Source: Alphaproteobacteria bacterium
GTDB lineage: Bacteria; Pseudomonadota; Alphaproteobacteria; Reyranellales; Reyranellaceae
Length of the DNA stretch: 64,000 nt
Direction of reading: 5' to 3'
NCBI GenBank assembly: GCA_017308235.1
Contig: JAFKFL010000015.1
Coordinates: 1 to 64,000 of the forward strand
Shown here piece by piece: positions 41,033 through 49,560 of this stretch. The translations under genes and the position numbers were made by a program. The notes under the pieces were generated by a model that was not told the origin of the DNA, did not search any database, and worked only from the letters and a program-made list of their open reading frames with translations. Position 1 is the stretch's first letter; each line of letters starts with the position of its first letter.

Positions 41033-41113
41033 AAAGGTCCCTCGCTCACGCTCGGGATGACACTATTGCGTTGCAAGAAATTGTGTCATCCCGAGCGTAG
41101 CGAGGGATCTTTT
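41033..41113. repeat. Palindromic intergenic repeat, copy C
   Basis: The left arm (41033-41063) and right arm (41083-41113, GTGTCATCCCGAGCGTAGCG plus AGGGATCTTTT) are near-perfect complements around a 19-base centre. It fills the gap between two converging genes and ends with a T-run, so it could terminate both. This is the cleanest of the three copies. Confidence 0.82.
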
Positions 41114-41116
41114 CCT

Positions 41117-42538
41117 TCAGACCGGCACCCGCCGATGAAATTCGGTCGCGCCTTGATAGGCGTGCCCGATGCGGTAGAGTAGCGCCTCGTCGAACGGGCG
41201 GCCCACCAGTTGCAGGCCGATCGGCGCACCGTTCGAATCGAAGCCACAAGGCACCGAGAGCGCCGGAACGCCAAGGGTGTTGAACGGGCGGGTGAGGCCG
41301 GTGAAGCGGCCGACCATGTTGAGCGTCGCCGGGCCGCCCTGCGCCTCGACATCCGTTTCCTCGATGGTCGGGATGGGGAAGGGAATGGCGGGCAACACGA
41401 CGGCATCGACACCGTCCATCGCCGTCGCCAGGAACTCCTTCACGAAGTGCCCGCGCAGGCGCAGCGCGTCGATGTACTGCGTCGCCGGAATGAAGAAGCC
41501 CGCCTCCATGCGCGTGCGTACCTGGTTGGCATAGGCGTCGGGCGTCTTCTCGAGCCACGGCCGGTGCATGGCCGCGGCTTCGCATTTTACGATCACCTCG
41601 GCCGCACGGTAGAGCGCAGTGAAGTCGGGCAGGGTCACCGGCGTGATGCGTGCGCCGCGCTTGCCGAGAGCATCGGCTGCCGCCTGCACCGCGGTACCCA
41701 CTTCCATATCGAGTGATGCGGGTCCGTCGCTCGGCAGAGCAAGTCCGATCCGAAGCCCCGACACGCTGCCGTCCAGCATCGCCTCGTAGTCGGGCACCGG
41801 CTTTTCGCTGGTTGTCGAGTCCTCCGGATCATGGCCTGCGATCACGCCGAGCAGCCGCGCATTATCGCGCACGGTGCGGGTGAGGGGGCCGACATGGTCG
41901 AGGCTCCAGGAGCGGGCGAGGGCGCCGGCGCGGCTCACGCGGCCGTAGGTCGCCTTCATGCCGACCACGCCACAGGCGGACGCAGGAAGGCGGATCGAGC
42001 CGCCTGTGTCGGAACCCAGCGCGCCATAAACCATCCGGGCGGCGACCGATGCACCCGAGCCGCTCGAGCTGCCGCCGGTGACGCGCTTGCTGTCCCAGGG
42101 ATTGCGGCAATGGCCGTGATGGACGTTGTGGCCCGTCGGGCCGGCGGCGAATTCCGCCATGTTGAGGAACCCCAGCTCGACCACGCCGGCGGCGTCGAGC
42201 CGCTGCAAGACCGTCGCCGTCACGGGTGCGCGCCAGTCGCGGCGGATCGCGCTGCCGCCGGTCGAGAGTTCGCCCTTGCGGTAGTACATGTCCTTGTGCG
42301 CCATCGGTACGCCGTGCAGCGGTCCGCGTCGCCGGCCGGCGGCCAGCTCCGCATCCATGGCTTTCGCGCGCGCCAGTGCCTTCTCCTCGTCGAGCCGCAG
42401 GAAGGCATTGGTCCTGGGTTGCCAACTTTCGATGCGGGCAAGGCAGGCTTCGGTCACCGCAACCGAGGTAATGCGGCCCGCAGCGATCTCGTCGGCGACC
42501 TCGCTGAGGTCAGCGAGCGCTGGGTCGTCGTTTCTCAT
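41117..42538 (-). CDS. Amidase (amidase signature family)
   Basis: A 473-residue amidase-signature hydrolase with the Ser-cisSer-Lys triad: Lys in VPMAHKDMYYRKG, cis-Ser in VTGGSSSGSGASVAARM and nucleophile Ser in ALGSDTGGSIRLPAS. It overlaps the small AtzG-like gene by ATGA, the arrangement of AtzE-AtzG and GatA-GatC pairs. The substrate is an unknown amide or ureide. Its 3' end abuts repeat copy C. A second amidase, not closely similar outside the signature, lies at 60444. Confidence 0.92.
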   Translation of the reverse strand: MRNDDPALADLSEVADEIAAGRITSVAVTEACLARIESWQPRTNAFLRLDEEKALARAKAMDAELAAGRRRGPLHGVPMAHKDMYYRKGELSTGGSAIRRDWRAPVTATVLQRLDAAGVVELGFLNMAEFAAGPTGHNVHHGHCRNPWDSKRVTGGSSSGSGASVAARMVYGALGSDTGGSIRLPASACGVVGMKATYGRVSRAGALARSWSLDHVGPLTRTVRDNARLLGVIAGHDPEDSTTSEKPVPDYEAMLDGSVSGLRIGLALPSDGPASLDMEVGTAVQAAADALGKRGARITPVTLPDFTALYRAAEVIVKCEAAAMHRPWLEKTPDAYANQVRTRMEAGFFIPATQYIDALRLRGHFVKEFLATAMDGVDAVVLPAIPFPIPTIEETDVEAQGGPATLNMVGRFTGLTRPFNTLGVPALSVPCGFDSNGAPIGLQLVGRPFDEALLYRIGHAYQGATEFHRRVPV

Positions 42539-42735
42539 TTCTTTGCCTCGCGTTCCAGGAGGCTGGCGAAGGTGAACGGATCGTCGTCGAAAGTGAGCCG
42601 CTTCGCTGCGGCCTGTCGAACGGCATCGTTCAGCGTCTCGACCTCGGCCGCGAGTTCGGCGAGGCGCTTGTCGTCGTAGGTCAATCCCTGAAGGCCGGCT
42701 GCGATGCCGGCGGCTGTTCTGGTCTTGTCATCCAT
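42535..42735 (-). CDS. Small AtzG/GatC-like amidase partner
   Basis: A 66-residue helical protein from ATG 42735, with a perfect AAGGAGG just upstream. Sequence: MDDKTRTAAGIAAGLQGLTY, then DDKRLAELAAEVETLNDAVR and a C-terminal FDDDPFTFASLLEREAKK. A helix pair ahead of a DDxPxxFxxLL-like tail and a 4-base overlap with an amidase gene recall AtzG (DUF4089), the GatC-like stabiliser of AtzE. This is inference from context and pattern. Codons before the ATG only cover the ribosome site. Confidence 0.68.
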   Translation of the reverse strand: MDDKTRTAAGIAAGLQGLTYDDKRLAELAAEVETLNDAVRQAAAKRLTFDDDPFTFASLLEREAKK

Positions 42736-42745
42736 CGATCCCTCC

Positions 42746-43648
42746 TTACGCAAAAAGACGCAGCTTCAGCTCAGCGAGCCGCGCCTTGTCCTCTGCCGAG
42801 AAAGCCATGACAGCACGCGCCTTCTGGTCGAACTTCAGGGCGATGCCTTCGGCCGTCGCCGCGAGCGTTCCCGATTCGGCATCGAAGGCATAATGGACCA
42901 GCTTCAGGGTCTTATCCGCAAAATCGGCCAGCCCGCTCATGATCACGAGCAGATGTCCTGCCTGCAGCCAGGCGCGATAGGTGTGCAGCGTTTCCACGAT
43001 CACCGTTCCCTCGCCGCGATCCTGCATGGCGGTGCGGTCGAAGCCGAAATGATTCCAGAGCATCGGCGCGGCATCGGAATAGCGGCCGAACATGTGGCGC
43101 GGCAGGAAGAGGCCGTTCTCGTCGCATTCGGCCGGCTTAATTACGGTACGGCCGACCGCGATCAAGCCGATGCGCTCGGCATCGGCAAGCTTGACTGGCG
43201 GAAGGGGCGGCTTGCCGACGCTGCGGGGCTCGATGCCTTTCGGCATCTCGATCCGGCTGGCCTCGGCATGCGAACGGAACGCATCGGGCCACGGCTTGCT
43301 GCTTTCGATCCGCCGTCGCGCTGTCGCGGCAAGTGCGCCGTCCGCCGGGTTGCGGATCTCGTGATAGACGACGAGAGATCGATCGCCGACCTCGACCGGT
43401 GCCGAATGGACCTCGACGGCCTCGACGATGCGGAACTCGCGCAGGTAGCGGATGTGATCTTCATTCGCGTGGACGGCGATCCCTGCGGCGCGCTGCGCGC
43501 GAGGCCCCAGGCCAAAGCGATGCAACAGATGCGCCGAGGCTTCGTGAGCGAACTCGGTGTAGAATTGCACGTTCAAATGGTCATTTTCGTCGCACTGCCA
43601 AGTGTTCACGGAAGTGGTGAGAGTCGGCAGTAAAAGGGGCGTTGGCAC
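42746..43648 (-). CDS. Double hot-dog acyl-CoA thioesterase-like protein
   Basis: About 300 residues with two hot-dog halves: VNTWQCDENDHLNVQFYTEFAHEASAHLLHRFG (N-terminal, resembling the DxxxHxN active site of 4HBT thioesterases) and VIKPAECDENGLFLPRHMFGRYSDAAPMLWNHFG (C-terminal). It probably hydrolyses an acyl-CoA. No ATG fits; GTG 43648 is chosen over TTG 43666 and GTG 43609, with little ribosome-site support. It begins an operon with the AtzG-like and amidase genes (10-base gap). Confidence 0.75.
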   Translation of the reverse strand: MPTPLLLPTLTTSVNTWQCDENDHLNVQFYTEFAHEASAHLLHRFGLGPRAQRAAGIAVHANEDHIRYLREFRIVEAVEVHSAPVEVGDRSLVVYHEIRNPADGALAATARRRIESSKPWPDAFRSHAEASRIEMPKGIEPRSVGKPPLPPVKLADAERIGLIAVGRTVIKPAECDENGLFLPRHMFGRYSDAAPMLWNHFGFDRTAMQDRGEGTVIVETLHTYRAWLQAGHLLVIMSGLADFADKTLKLVHYAFDAESGTLAATAEGIALKFDQKARAVMAFSAEDKARLAELKLRLFA

Positions 43649-43834
43649 GTGGTGCGCTCTCTGCAACCTGTGGATGGCAGCCCCAAATGGCCGAAAAAGC
43701 CCCAGAAATCGACATTTTTCGTGCTTTGAGGGCTTGCGAGCTCGCGATTCGTGGATAACCTTGTGCCTCGTCGGCGCAAGCCTTGGGGCGTCAGGGACCG
43801 CCGGCGGAACGATAAATCAAGGGACCCCTCAACT

Positions 43835-44131
43835 ATGGCTACCAAACCCTCAACACCTACCGTCCCGCTGTCCAAGGTCGCGGCCGAGCTGGCCGAAAAG
43901 ACGGGCATGACCAAGAAGGACGCCACTGGCGCCCTCGACGAATTCATCGGCTTGGTCGTGAAGCATCTCAAGAAGGGCAACAAGGTCCGCATTACCGGCC
44001 TCGGAATCCTTCAGGTGCGCAACCGTCCGGCACGCATGGGCCGTAATCCCGCGACCGGCGAGGCGATCAAGATCAAGGCGTCAAAGAAGGTTGCCTTCCG
44101 CGTCGCCAAGGATCTGAAAGAAGCGATTTAA
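43835..44131 (+). CDS. HU-family DNA-binding protein
   Basis: A 98-residue histone-like protein: VPLSKVAAELAEKTGMTKKDATGALDEFIGLVVKHLKKGNKVRITGLGILQVRNRPARMGRNPATGEAIKIKASKKVAFRVAKDLKEAI in outline, i.e. helical dimerisation domain, then the beta-arm with RxGRNPxTGE and the A-S-K-K-V-A-F-R end. The Pro that intercalates into DNA is in RNPATG. A strong intrinsic terminator follows, so it is monocistronic. The 186 bases upstream contain no other recognisable gene. Confidence 0.93.
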   Translation: MATKPSTPTVPLSKVAAELAEKTGMTKKDATGALDEFIGLVVKHLKKGNKVRITGLGILQVRNRPARMGRNPATGEAIKIKASKKVAFRVAKDLKEAI

Positions 44132-44151
44132 TTCGTTACTTGTGAGATCGA

Positions 44152-44185
44152 GGCGGGTCTCGACCGAGGTCGGGCCCGCCTTTTT
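44152..44185 (+). terminator. Intrinsic terminator of the HU gene
   Basis: GGCGGG (44152-44157) pairs with CCCGCC (44175-44180), with an inner CGACC/GGTCG stem, followed directly by TTTTTC. This is a textbook Rho-independent terminator 20 bases after the HU stop. Confidence 0.9.
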
Positions 44186-44242
44186 CTTTGCGCTCACGCG
44201 TCGATGTCGGGAACGACAAGTTAGTATGCGCCCGCGCTCCAC

Positions 44243-45031
44243 ATGACCACCTTCGTCGTCCTCAAGATCCTCAGCAGCCTGATCCTGCCGCCCGCGTCGC
44301 TCGCGGTCGCGGCGATCCTCTGCCTTCTGCTGCTGGTCATGCGCCGGAAACGGTTGGCCACGCTGGTGTTGCTGCTCGGGGTCGCCGAGACGCTGGTCCT
44401 GTCCTTTCCACCCGTCAGCGACGCCCTGATGGATCATCTCGAAGATCAGGCGAGGGAAGCTGCCGCCGCGACGCCGCGTTGCTGCTTCGACGCCATTGTC
44501 GTGCTGGGCGGTGGCATTGCGCCGGCGCTCCCGCCGACCCGGCTCTTTCCCGACCTGAGCGATGGCGCCGATCGCATGTGGCTCGCCGCGCGGCTTTTCC
44601 GCGACCACGCGGCGCCTCAGGTGATCGTGAGCGGCGGCGGGTTCATGGCCCGCGAGGACGAAGCGGCAACGACCGAGGCCGCCGCGATGCGGCTGTTCCT
44701 GGTCGACCTTGGTGTGCCGTCCGAGGCGATTGTTTCGGAAAGCCGTTCCCTCAATACCATCGAGAACCTCCGCTATGTTCACGGCATGGTCGGCGACAAG
44801 CGGGTGGCGTTGGTGACTTCGGCCTACCATATGCCGCGAGCGTTGCTGATTGCGGCGCGCGAGAAGCTCTCTGTTTCGGCTTTTCCGACCGATTTCCGGG
44901 GATTGGAGGAAACCCGCCCGTTCTGGGAGAACTGGTTTCCATCAGCCGACGCTCTTACGAGTTCGTTGACGGCGATGAGAGAGATCGTTGCGCTCAACTT
45001 CGACTGGCGCATCGCCGCGGAGGCCAAATGA
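44243..45031 (+). CDS. YdcF/ElyC-family (DUF218) membrane protein
   Basis: A 262-residue protein with two N-terminal hydrophobic segments (VVLKILSSLILPPASLAVAAILCLLLLVM and LATLVLLLGVAETLVLSF), then a periplasmic DUF218 domain: FDAIVVLGGGIAPAL, RMWLAARLFRDHAAPQVIVSGGG, AAAMRLFLVDLGVPSEAIVSESRSLNTIENL and VALVTSAYHMPRALLIA. The relatives SanA/ElyC affect envelope integrity. It is coupled by ATGA to the ABC binding protein gene. Confidence 0.88.
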   Translation: MTTFVVLKILSSLILPPASLAVAAILCLLLLVMRRKRLATLVLLLGVAETLVLSFPPVSDALMDHLEDQAREAAAATPRCCFDAIVVLGGGIAPALPPTRLFPDLSDGADRMWLAARLFRDHAAPQVIVSGGGFMAREDEAATTEAAAMRLFLVDLGVPSEAIVSESRSLNTIENLRYVHGMVGDKRVALVTSAYHMPRALLIAAREKLSVSAFPTDFRGLEETRPFWENWFPSADALTSSLTAMREIVALNFDWRIAAEAK

Positions 45032-46050
45032 CGGGCGCCTGGCGGCTCGGCCGGCGCGCGGTGCTGGGGTTTGGCGTTGCGGCGCCGGTGTTAGTGCCGC
45101 TCGCACGCCGTCCGCGCGCGCAGGCGCTTGATCGTCTCAGTTTCAACACCGACTGGCGTGCCCAGGCCGAGCACGGCGGCTACTACCAGGCGGTAGCGGC
45201 CGGCATCTACCGCAAATACGGCATCGACTGCGATCTGAGGCCGGGCGGTCCCAGCCTCAACATCAGCCAGCTCCTGTTGGCCGGCCGCGTCGACATGATC
45301 ATGTCGAACAGCTACGAGGCCGTCACCTACGTGCGAGAGAAGGCGCCGTTCGTCACCATCGCCGCGATCTTCCAGAAGGATCCGCAGGTGCTGATCGCCC
45401 ATCCCGGTTCGGGCGTCACGAGCTTCGACAAGCTCGTGGGCCATCCGCTCCTGATCGGTAATGGTGGCCGCGTGACCTACTGGCCCTACCTGCGCAAAAA
45501 ATACGGTCTCTCCGACAGCCAGCTCCGGCCCTACACCTTCAATTCGGCGCCCTTCCTTGCCGATCCCAAGGCCGTGCAACAGGGGTTCCTCTCTTCGGAG
45601 CCCTATTCGATCGCCGAGGTGCTGGGTAAGCCGCCCGAGGTGATGCTGATCGCCGACGCGGGCTTCGGCTCCTACCAGGAGACCATCGCGATTTCACGCC
45701 GGCTCGCGACGGAGAAGAAGGAACTGATCCAGCGTTTTGTCGATGCGACGCTCGAAGGCTGGGCGCAATACCTGAAAGGCGGGCCCGCGACGGATGCCGC
45801 GAATGCACTCATCAAGCGTGATAACCCGGACCAGACCGACGATCGCATCCGCTATGCCATCAAGGTGATGAACGAGCGCGGCATCGTCCTGTCCGGCGAC
45901 GCACTCAGCGGCGGGATCGGCGCCATGAGCGACCGGCGCTGGCATGAGTTCTACGCGCAGATGGCCGATGTCGAGGTCTTCCCCAAGGGGCTCGACGTGC
46001 AGCAGGCCTATTCGCTCGACTTCGTGAACAAAGGCATCGGCAAGCCGTAG
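45028..46050 (+). CDS. ABC transporter substrate-binding protein (NMT1/THI5-like)
   Basis: A 340-residue periplasmic binding protein with an N-terminal export signal (RLGRRAVLGFGVAAPVLVPL, RRAVLGF resembling a Tat motif, then RAQA). The mature domain starts LSFNTDWRAQAEHGGYYQAVAAGIYRKYGIDCDLRPGG, the NMT1/THI5/SsuA pattern of proteins for pyrimidine, nitrate or sulfonate-type ligands. No permease or ATPase gene is adjacent. The start overlaps the YdcF stop; the long open frame upstream is not coding. Confidence 0.87.
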   Translation: MTGAWRLGRRAVLGFGVAAPVLVPLARRPRAQALDRLSFNTDWRAQAEHGGYYQAVAAGIYRKYGIDCDLRPGGPSLNISQLLLAGRVDMIMSNSYEAVTYVREKAPFVTIAAIFQKDPQVLIAHPGSGVTSFDKLVGHPLLIGNGGRVTYWPYLRKKYGLSDSQLRPYTFNSAPFLADPKAVQQGFLSSEPYSIAEVLGKPPEVMLIADAGFGSYQETIAISRRLATEKKELIQRFVDATLEGWAQYLKGGPATDAANALIKRDNPDQTDDRIRYAIKVMNERGIVLSGDALSGGIGAMSDRRWHEFYAQMADVEVFPKGLDVQQAYSLDFVNKGIGKP

Positions 46051-46145
46051 CGTCGTTGGCTGACGTCATTGTCCGGCAAGCGAAACGGCGGTTCCGCCTG
46101 GAACTTTGGCGATCTAGTCTGCGAGTGGAAGAGCGTCAGCTTGCG

Positions 46146-46186
46146 TTGTACAGAGGTTCGACCTCGTAGGGAGCCTACATGTACAA
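46146..46186 (+). promoter_or_regulatory. Perfect three-way junction over the ribosome site and AUG of the acyl-CoA dehydrogenase
   Basis: The outer stem TTGTACA (46146-46152) with TGTACAA (46180-46186) encloses two adjacent hairpins: GAGGT-TCG-ACCTC (46153-46165) and GTAGG-GAG-CCTAC (46166-46178). Only A46179, the A of the start codon, is left unpaired at the junction. The Shine-Dalgarno AGGGAG lies in the second hairpin and the rest of the AUG in the outer stem. Confidence 0.55.
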
Positions 46187-47342
46187 GGTGAATGAAGAGC
46201 ACCAGATGCTGCGCGATCTGGTGAAGAAGTTCGTGGCCAACGAGCTCATGCCGCTCGAGAAGAATATTCTCGACCGCTTCGCCGCCGGTCAGCCCGCTGC
46301 GCTCTCCGACGAGGAGAACGCCAAGCTCTTCAAGCAATGCAAGGATCTCGGCCTCTGGGCGCTCGACGTGCCGGAGGAAGTGGGCGGCGCCAACTTGCCC
46401 AACGTGGCGCTGGTCGGCGTCAACGAGGAGCTGGGCTACACCTGCGCGCCCTTCACCTTTCCGCCTGACTCGCCCAACCTGCACATGCTGCTCGCGACGG
46501 CCAATCCGGAGCAGCGCAAGAAGTATCTGGAACCCTATGCTGCGGGCGAGACGGTCTCGGCCATCGCTATTTCCGAGCCCGGCGCGGGCGGCGATCCCGC
46601 CGGCATGAAGACCAAAGCCGTGAAGGATGGCGATCACTGGGTGATCAACGGCCGCAAGATCTGGATCAGCCGCATCGCCCGCGCCGATTTCACGATCGCC
46701 ATGGCCGTCACCGATCCAAATCTCGGATCGCGCGGCGGTATCACCGCTTTCCTGATCGACAAGGGCACGCCGGGCCTGGTGGTTGCGCGCGCCATTCCCA
46801 TGCTCGCCGGCCAGCGTACCTACGAGGTCGTGTTCGAGGATTGCCGTGTGCATGAGAGCCAGGTGCTGGGCCGCATCGGCGCCGGCTTTGCGCCGATGCA
46901 GCTGCGGCTCACCGTGCGGCGCCTGCAGATGGGCGCGTGGTGCATCGGCATGACTCAGCGCGCGCTCGACATGCTCTGTGCGCACGCCAACCAGCGCGTG
47001 ACCTTCGGCCAGAAGCTCGCCGACCGTCAGGCGATCCAGTGGTGGGTGGCCGATGCCGCCACCAAGCTGCATGCCTGCCGGCTGATGGTGATGGATGCCG
47101 CGGTGAAGCAGGACGAAGGCCGCGACGTGCGCATGGAAGCGTCGATGATCAAGGTCTTCGCCACGGAGATGGCGACCGAGGTGATCGATCATGCCCAGCA
47201 GGCGTTCGGCGCCATGGGCGTGACGCAGGAATTGCCGCTGTCGCTGATGGCCCAGAAGGTGCGCACCATGCGCGTCTATGAGGGGCCATCCGAGGTGCAT
47301 CGCATGGTGATCGCTCGCCGCCTGCTGGGCGCCGCACGCTGA
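46179..47342 (+). CDS. Acyl-CoA dehydrogenase
   Basis: A 387-residue FAD flavoenzyme. Motifs: AIAISEPGAGGDPAGMKTKAVKDGDHWVINGRKIWISRI (FAD and substrate-binding), VTFGQKLADRQAIQWWVADAATKLHACRLMV, and MRVYEGPSEVHRMVIARRLLG, where the Glu of YEG is the catalytic base. It introduces the alpha-beta double bond in an acyl-CoA and passes electrons to ETF. The start codon is the only good one and lies within the RNA fold described just upstream. The cupin-like gene follows after 67 bases. Confidence 0.92.
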   Translation: MYKVNEEHQMLRDLVKKFVANELMPLEKNILDRFAAGQPAALSDEENAKLFKQCKDLGLWALDVPEEVGGANLPNVALVGVNEELGYTCAPFTFPPDSPNLHMLLATANPEQRKKYLEPYAAGETVSAIAISEPGAGGDPAGMKTKAVKDGDHWVINGRKIWISRIARADFTIAMAVTDPNLGSRGGITAFLIDKGTPGLVVARAIPMLAGQRTYEVVFEDCRVHESQVLGRIGAGFAPMQLRLTVRRLQMGAWCIGMTQRALDMLCAHANQRVTFGQKLADRQAIQWWVADAATKLHACRLMVMDAAVKQDEGRDVRMEASMIKVFATEMATEVIDHAQQAFGAMGVTQELPLSLMAQKVRTMRVYEGPSEVHRMVIARRLLGAAR

Positions 47343-47409
47343 TGCCCTGGGTTGACGAAATGGTAGCCATCGCGGGATGCTTTGTCCGGCGACCAACGGA
47401 GCTTGCGAA

Positions 47410-47958
47410 ATGACCTATACGCTCGACTCTTTCGTTAAGGATGCGCAGGCGGCACTCAAGGCCAGCAATGGGCCGGCTAGCCGCGAGCAGGTGCGCCTCC
47501 TCCTGGAGAAGCTCCTGGCCAACAAGCAGTTCGTCGACGAGGCCGTGGGACCCAGCGCGCCCATGGGCGCGCGCAAGCTCTACGAGGACAAGGACCTGGG
47601 CTTCGTGGTGCTGGCGCATTGCAACGCCAAGCCGCACAAGAGTCCGCCGCACGATCACGGCAGCTCGTGGGCCGTCTACGGCCAAGCGGTCAACCATACC
47701 GACATGAGCGAGTTCCGTCGCCTCGATGCCGGCACCGGCGCCGGAGAGGCGAAGCTCGAGCACGTCAGGAGCTATCGCCTCGAACCGGGTCATGCCGGCG
47801 TCTACGATGTGGGCGCGATCCATGCCATAGACTATCCCGAGGGCAGCCGCTTCGTGCGGGTGACCGGCCGCGACCTCGACTATGTGCAGCGGCTGAAGTT
47901 CGACACGTCAGCGGGCAAGGCGATCGCCATCGAAAGCGCGACCGCGGGTCCTGCATAG
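47410..47958 (+). CDS. Cupin-fold protein (cysteine dioxygenase-like pattern)
   Basis: A 182-residue protein. The N-terminal helical part (DSFVKDAQAALKASNGPASREQVRLLLEKLLANKQFVD) precedes a cupin barrel with PHKSPPHDHGSSWAVYGQAVNHTDM, where the H-x-H and following residues resemble the metal-binding motif 1, and VYDVGAIHAIDYPEGSRFVRVTGRDLDYV, with the third His. The layout recalls cysteine-dioxygenase-type cupins, but the identity is low by eye. It probably shares the acyl-CoA dehydrogenase transcript. Confidence 0.75.
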   Translation: MTYTLDSFVKDAQAALKASNGPASREQVRLLLEKLLANKQFVDEAVGPSAPMGARKLYEDKDLGFVVLAHCNAKPHKSPPHDHGSSWAVYGQAVNHTDMSEFRRLDAGTGAGEAKLEHVRSYRLEPGHAGVYDVGAIHAIDYPEGSRFVRVTGRDLDYVQRLKFDTSAGKAIAIESATAGPA

Positions 47959-48019
47959 TCGCTCGGCGTCGTCAGCCGGCGCGGCGCGTTGAGCGGCCGC
48001 TTTGGCGTCTGGGGCCAGC

Positions 48020-49414
48020 CTATTTGGCGAAATCCTCGGCTGCGATGGCGAAGTTCAGGTTCTGCCCGGTCTTCATCTGGAAGGTTGTGATTCCCAGCAG
48101 GTGGCCCTGCAAGTCGAACAGGCCGCCGCCGGAAGACCCGGGCGAGATCGGTGCCGAGGTCTGGACAAAGTGGGCGTTCTCGATCGTGCGCTTGGACGAG
48201 ACGACGCCCTCGGCCACGGTGAGTTCGAGTCCGTGCGGCGTGCCGATCGTGACGGCGCGCTCGCCGATCTTTATGTCATCGTAGGGACGTACCGTCACCC
48301 ATTTCGCCAGGTCGGCGTTGGTGCGTAGCACGCAACGATCGGCCTTCTCGTTCACCGACACCACGTCCGCCGACAGTTCCTTCTTGTCGTGCACGATGGT
48401 GACGCGCGGCTTGTCCTTCACGACATGGCAGTTGGTCAGCAGCTCCCGCGCGCCGATCGCCACAGCCGATCCCATACGCTCGCCGGCATTCACCCGGTAG
48501 ACAGCGGCAGAGGCCTTGTCGAAAACCTCCTCGACGCTGAGCTCCGCACCCTCGCGGACGGCGCGTTTGATGGCGTCCGTCTTGCCGACGGTGTCGGCGT
48601 TGCCGGGTGGCTTGCTGGCGGGCGATGTCCGCGACGCCGAGACGACGAAGGGATCGCCCTCCACGGCCGGCGGTGTGTCGAGCTTCGGATGTGGTAACGC
48701 CGTCGGATTGAAAGTGCGGCGGATCGAGAGGCTGTCCGGAAGGGCGGACATCAACACCTGAAACTTGCTTGCTTCACTCGTCGGAAAGTCGATACCGACC
48801 ATCACAGTGCCCGACGGTCGACAGACAAAGCGGGCATATCCGGTGATGCCCCCGGACTCGCCGGCCAATGCAAATCCATCGGCGTACTGGACCTTGGTGC
48901 CACCACGTAAAACCGCCCGCAGCCGGGAGTATATGTAGTTGATGTTACCGCAGTTCAAATCGCCATAACGCACCAGGAGTGTGTAGCGCACACCCCCTTC
49001 GAAGTCGTACCACAGCGAACCGCTGTCGCTGCGCGCGGCAATAAACTTCACGAGTTTCGTGGGGACGCCGATCGAAAAACCGATCGACTTGTCCTCGAGC
49101 GTTGCCCAACCGAACATATCGCGTTGGCGCTCGCCGTCGGCGAGGAGCTCGGTGATCTGATCGTCGGGCAGGGTTTCGGTTGCGGTATGTCCGCTGGCGA
49201 CTTGCCAGCTTTGGAACGCCTTGCGGAAGACGACGACGGGATCGCCTCGCTCCAACAGACTGAAATGCCCGGTCCAGATCAGGGCGCGGCGGAGATCGCT
49301 GCCCGTGATCCTGGCCTCGGGAGGCTCCTGTGCTTGAGCAGCGACGCACAACAGCGCCAAGCTGAAGGGCAGGGCACAAAGGGTTGAGCGAATAGCGGCA
49401 AGGATCGAAGGCAC
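48020..49414 (-). CDS. Secreted trypsin-like serine protease
   Basis: A 464-residue protein with a signal peptide (VPSILAAIRSTLCALPFSLA, cleaved near AQAQ). An N-terminal ~280-residue domain of unknown type is followed by a trypsin-like protease domain with His in LLTNCHVVKDKP, Asp in NEKADRCVLR and Ser in SPGSSGGGLFD. There is no PDZ domain, unlike DegP. GTG 49414 is chosen, with GGAGG about ten bases upstream, because it begins the signal peptide. It is divergent from the DUF1772 gene. Confidence 0.84.
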   Translation of the reverse strand: MPSILAAIRSTLCALPFSLALLCVAAQAQEPPEARITGSDLRRALIWTGHFSLLERGDPVVVFRKAFQSWQVASGHTATETLPDDQITELLADGERQRDMFGWATLEDKSIGFSIGVPTKLVKFIAARSDSGSLWYDFEGGVRYTLLVRYGDLNCGNINYIYSRLRAVLRGGTKVQYADGFALAGESGGITGYARFVCRPSGTVMVGIDFPTSEASKFQVLMSALPDSLSIRRTFNPTALPHPKLDTPPAVEGDPFVVSASRTSPASKPPGNADTVGKTDAIKRAVREGAELSVEEVFDKASAAVYRVNAGERMGSAVAIGARELLTNCHVVKDKPRVTIVHDKKELSADVVSVNEKADRCVLRTNADLAKWVTVRPYDDIKIGERAVTIGTPHGLELTVAEGVVSSKRTIENAHFVQTSAPISPGSSGGGLFDLQGHLLGITTFQMKTGQNLNFAIAAEDFAK

Positions 49415-49475
49415 GGCGGGTGCTCCTCCTTCCACATATTCGCGATGGCGGCCCACCCTTGGCCAATGTCCTTTG

Positions 49476-49518
49476 GTATCAATCGCTTCCTTGCAGTATC
49501 AAATTTGTGCGTACTTAT
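49476..49518 (+). promoter_or_regulatory. Candidate promoter with a direct repeat, upstream of the DUF1772 gene
   Basis: GTATCAA occurs at 49476-49482 and 49496-49502, i.e. 20 bases apart, two helical turns. The second copy overlaps TTGCAG (49491-49496, possible -35), and an AT-rich ACTTAT (49513-49518) lies 16 bases further as a possible -10. Visual evidence only. Confidence 0.3.
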
Positions 49519-49560
49519 GCGACGGCCATCCGCATCATCGGCTTTCAGGGAGGCTCGATC

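Noticed and set aside
46087..46098. GGCGG-TT-CCGCC as terminator after the ABC binding protein
   Set aside because: A 2-base loop and no T-run make it a weak hairpin; such GC palindromes are common here.
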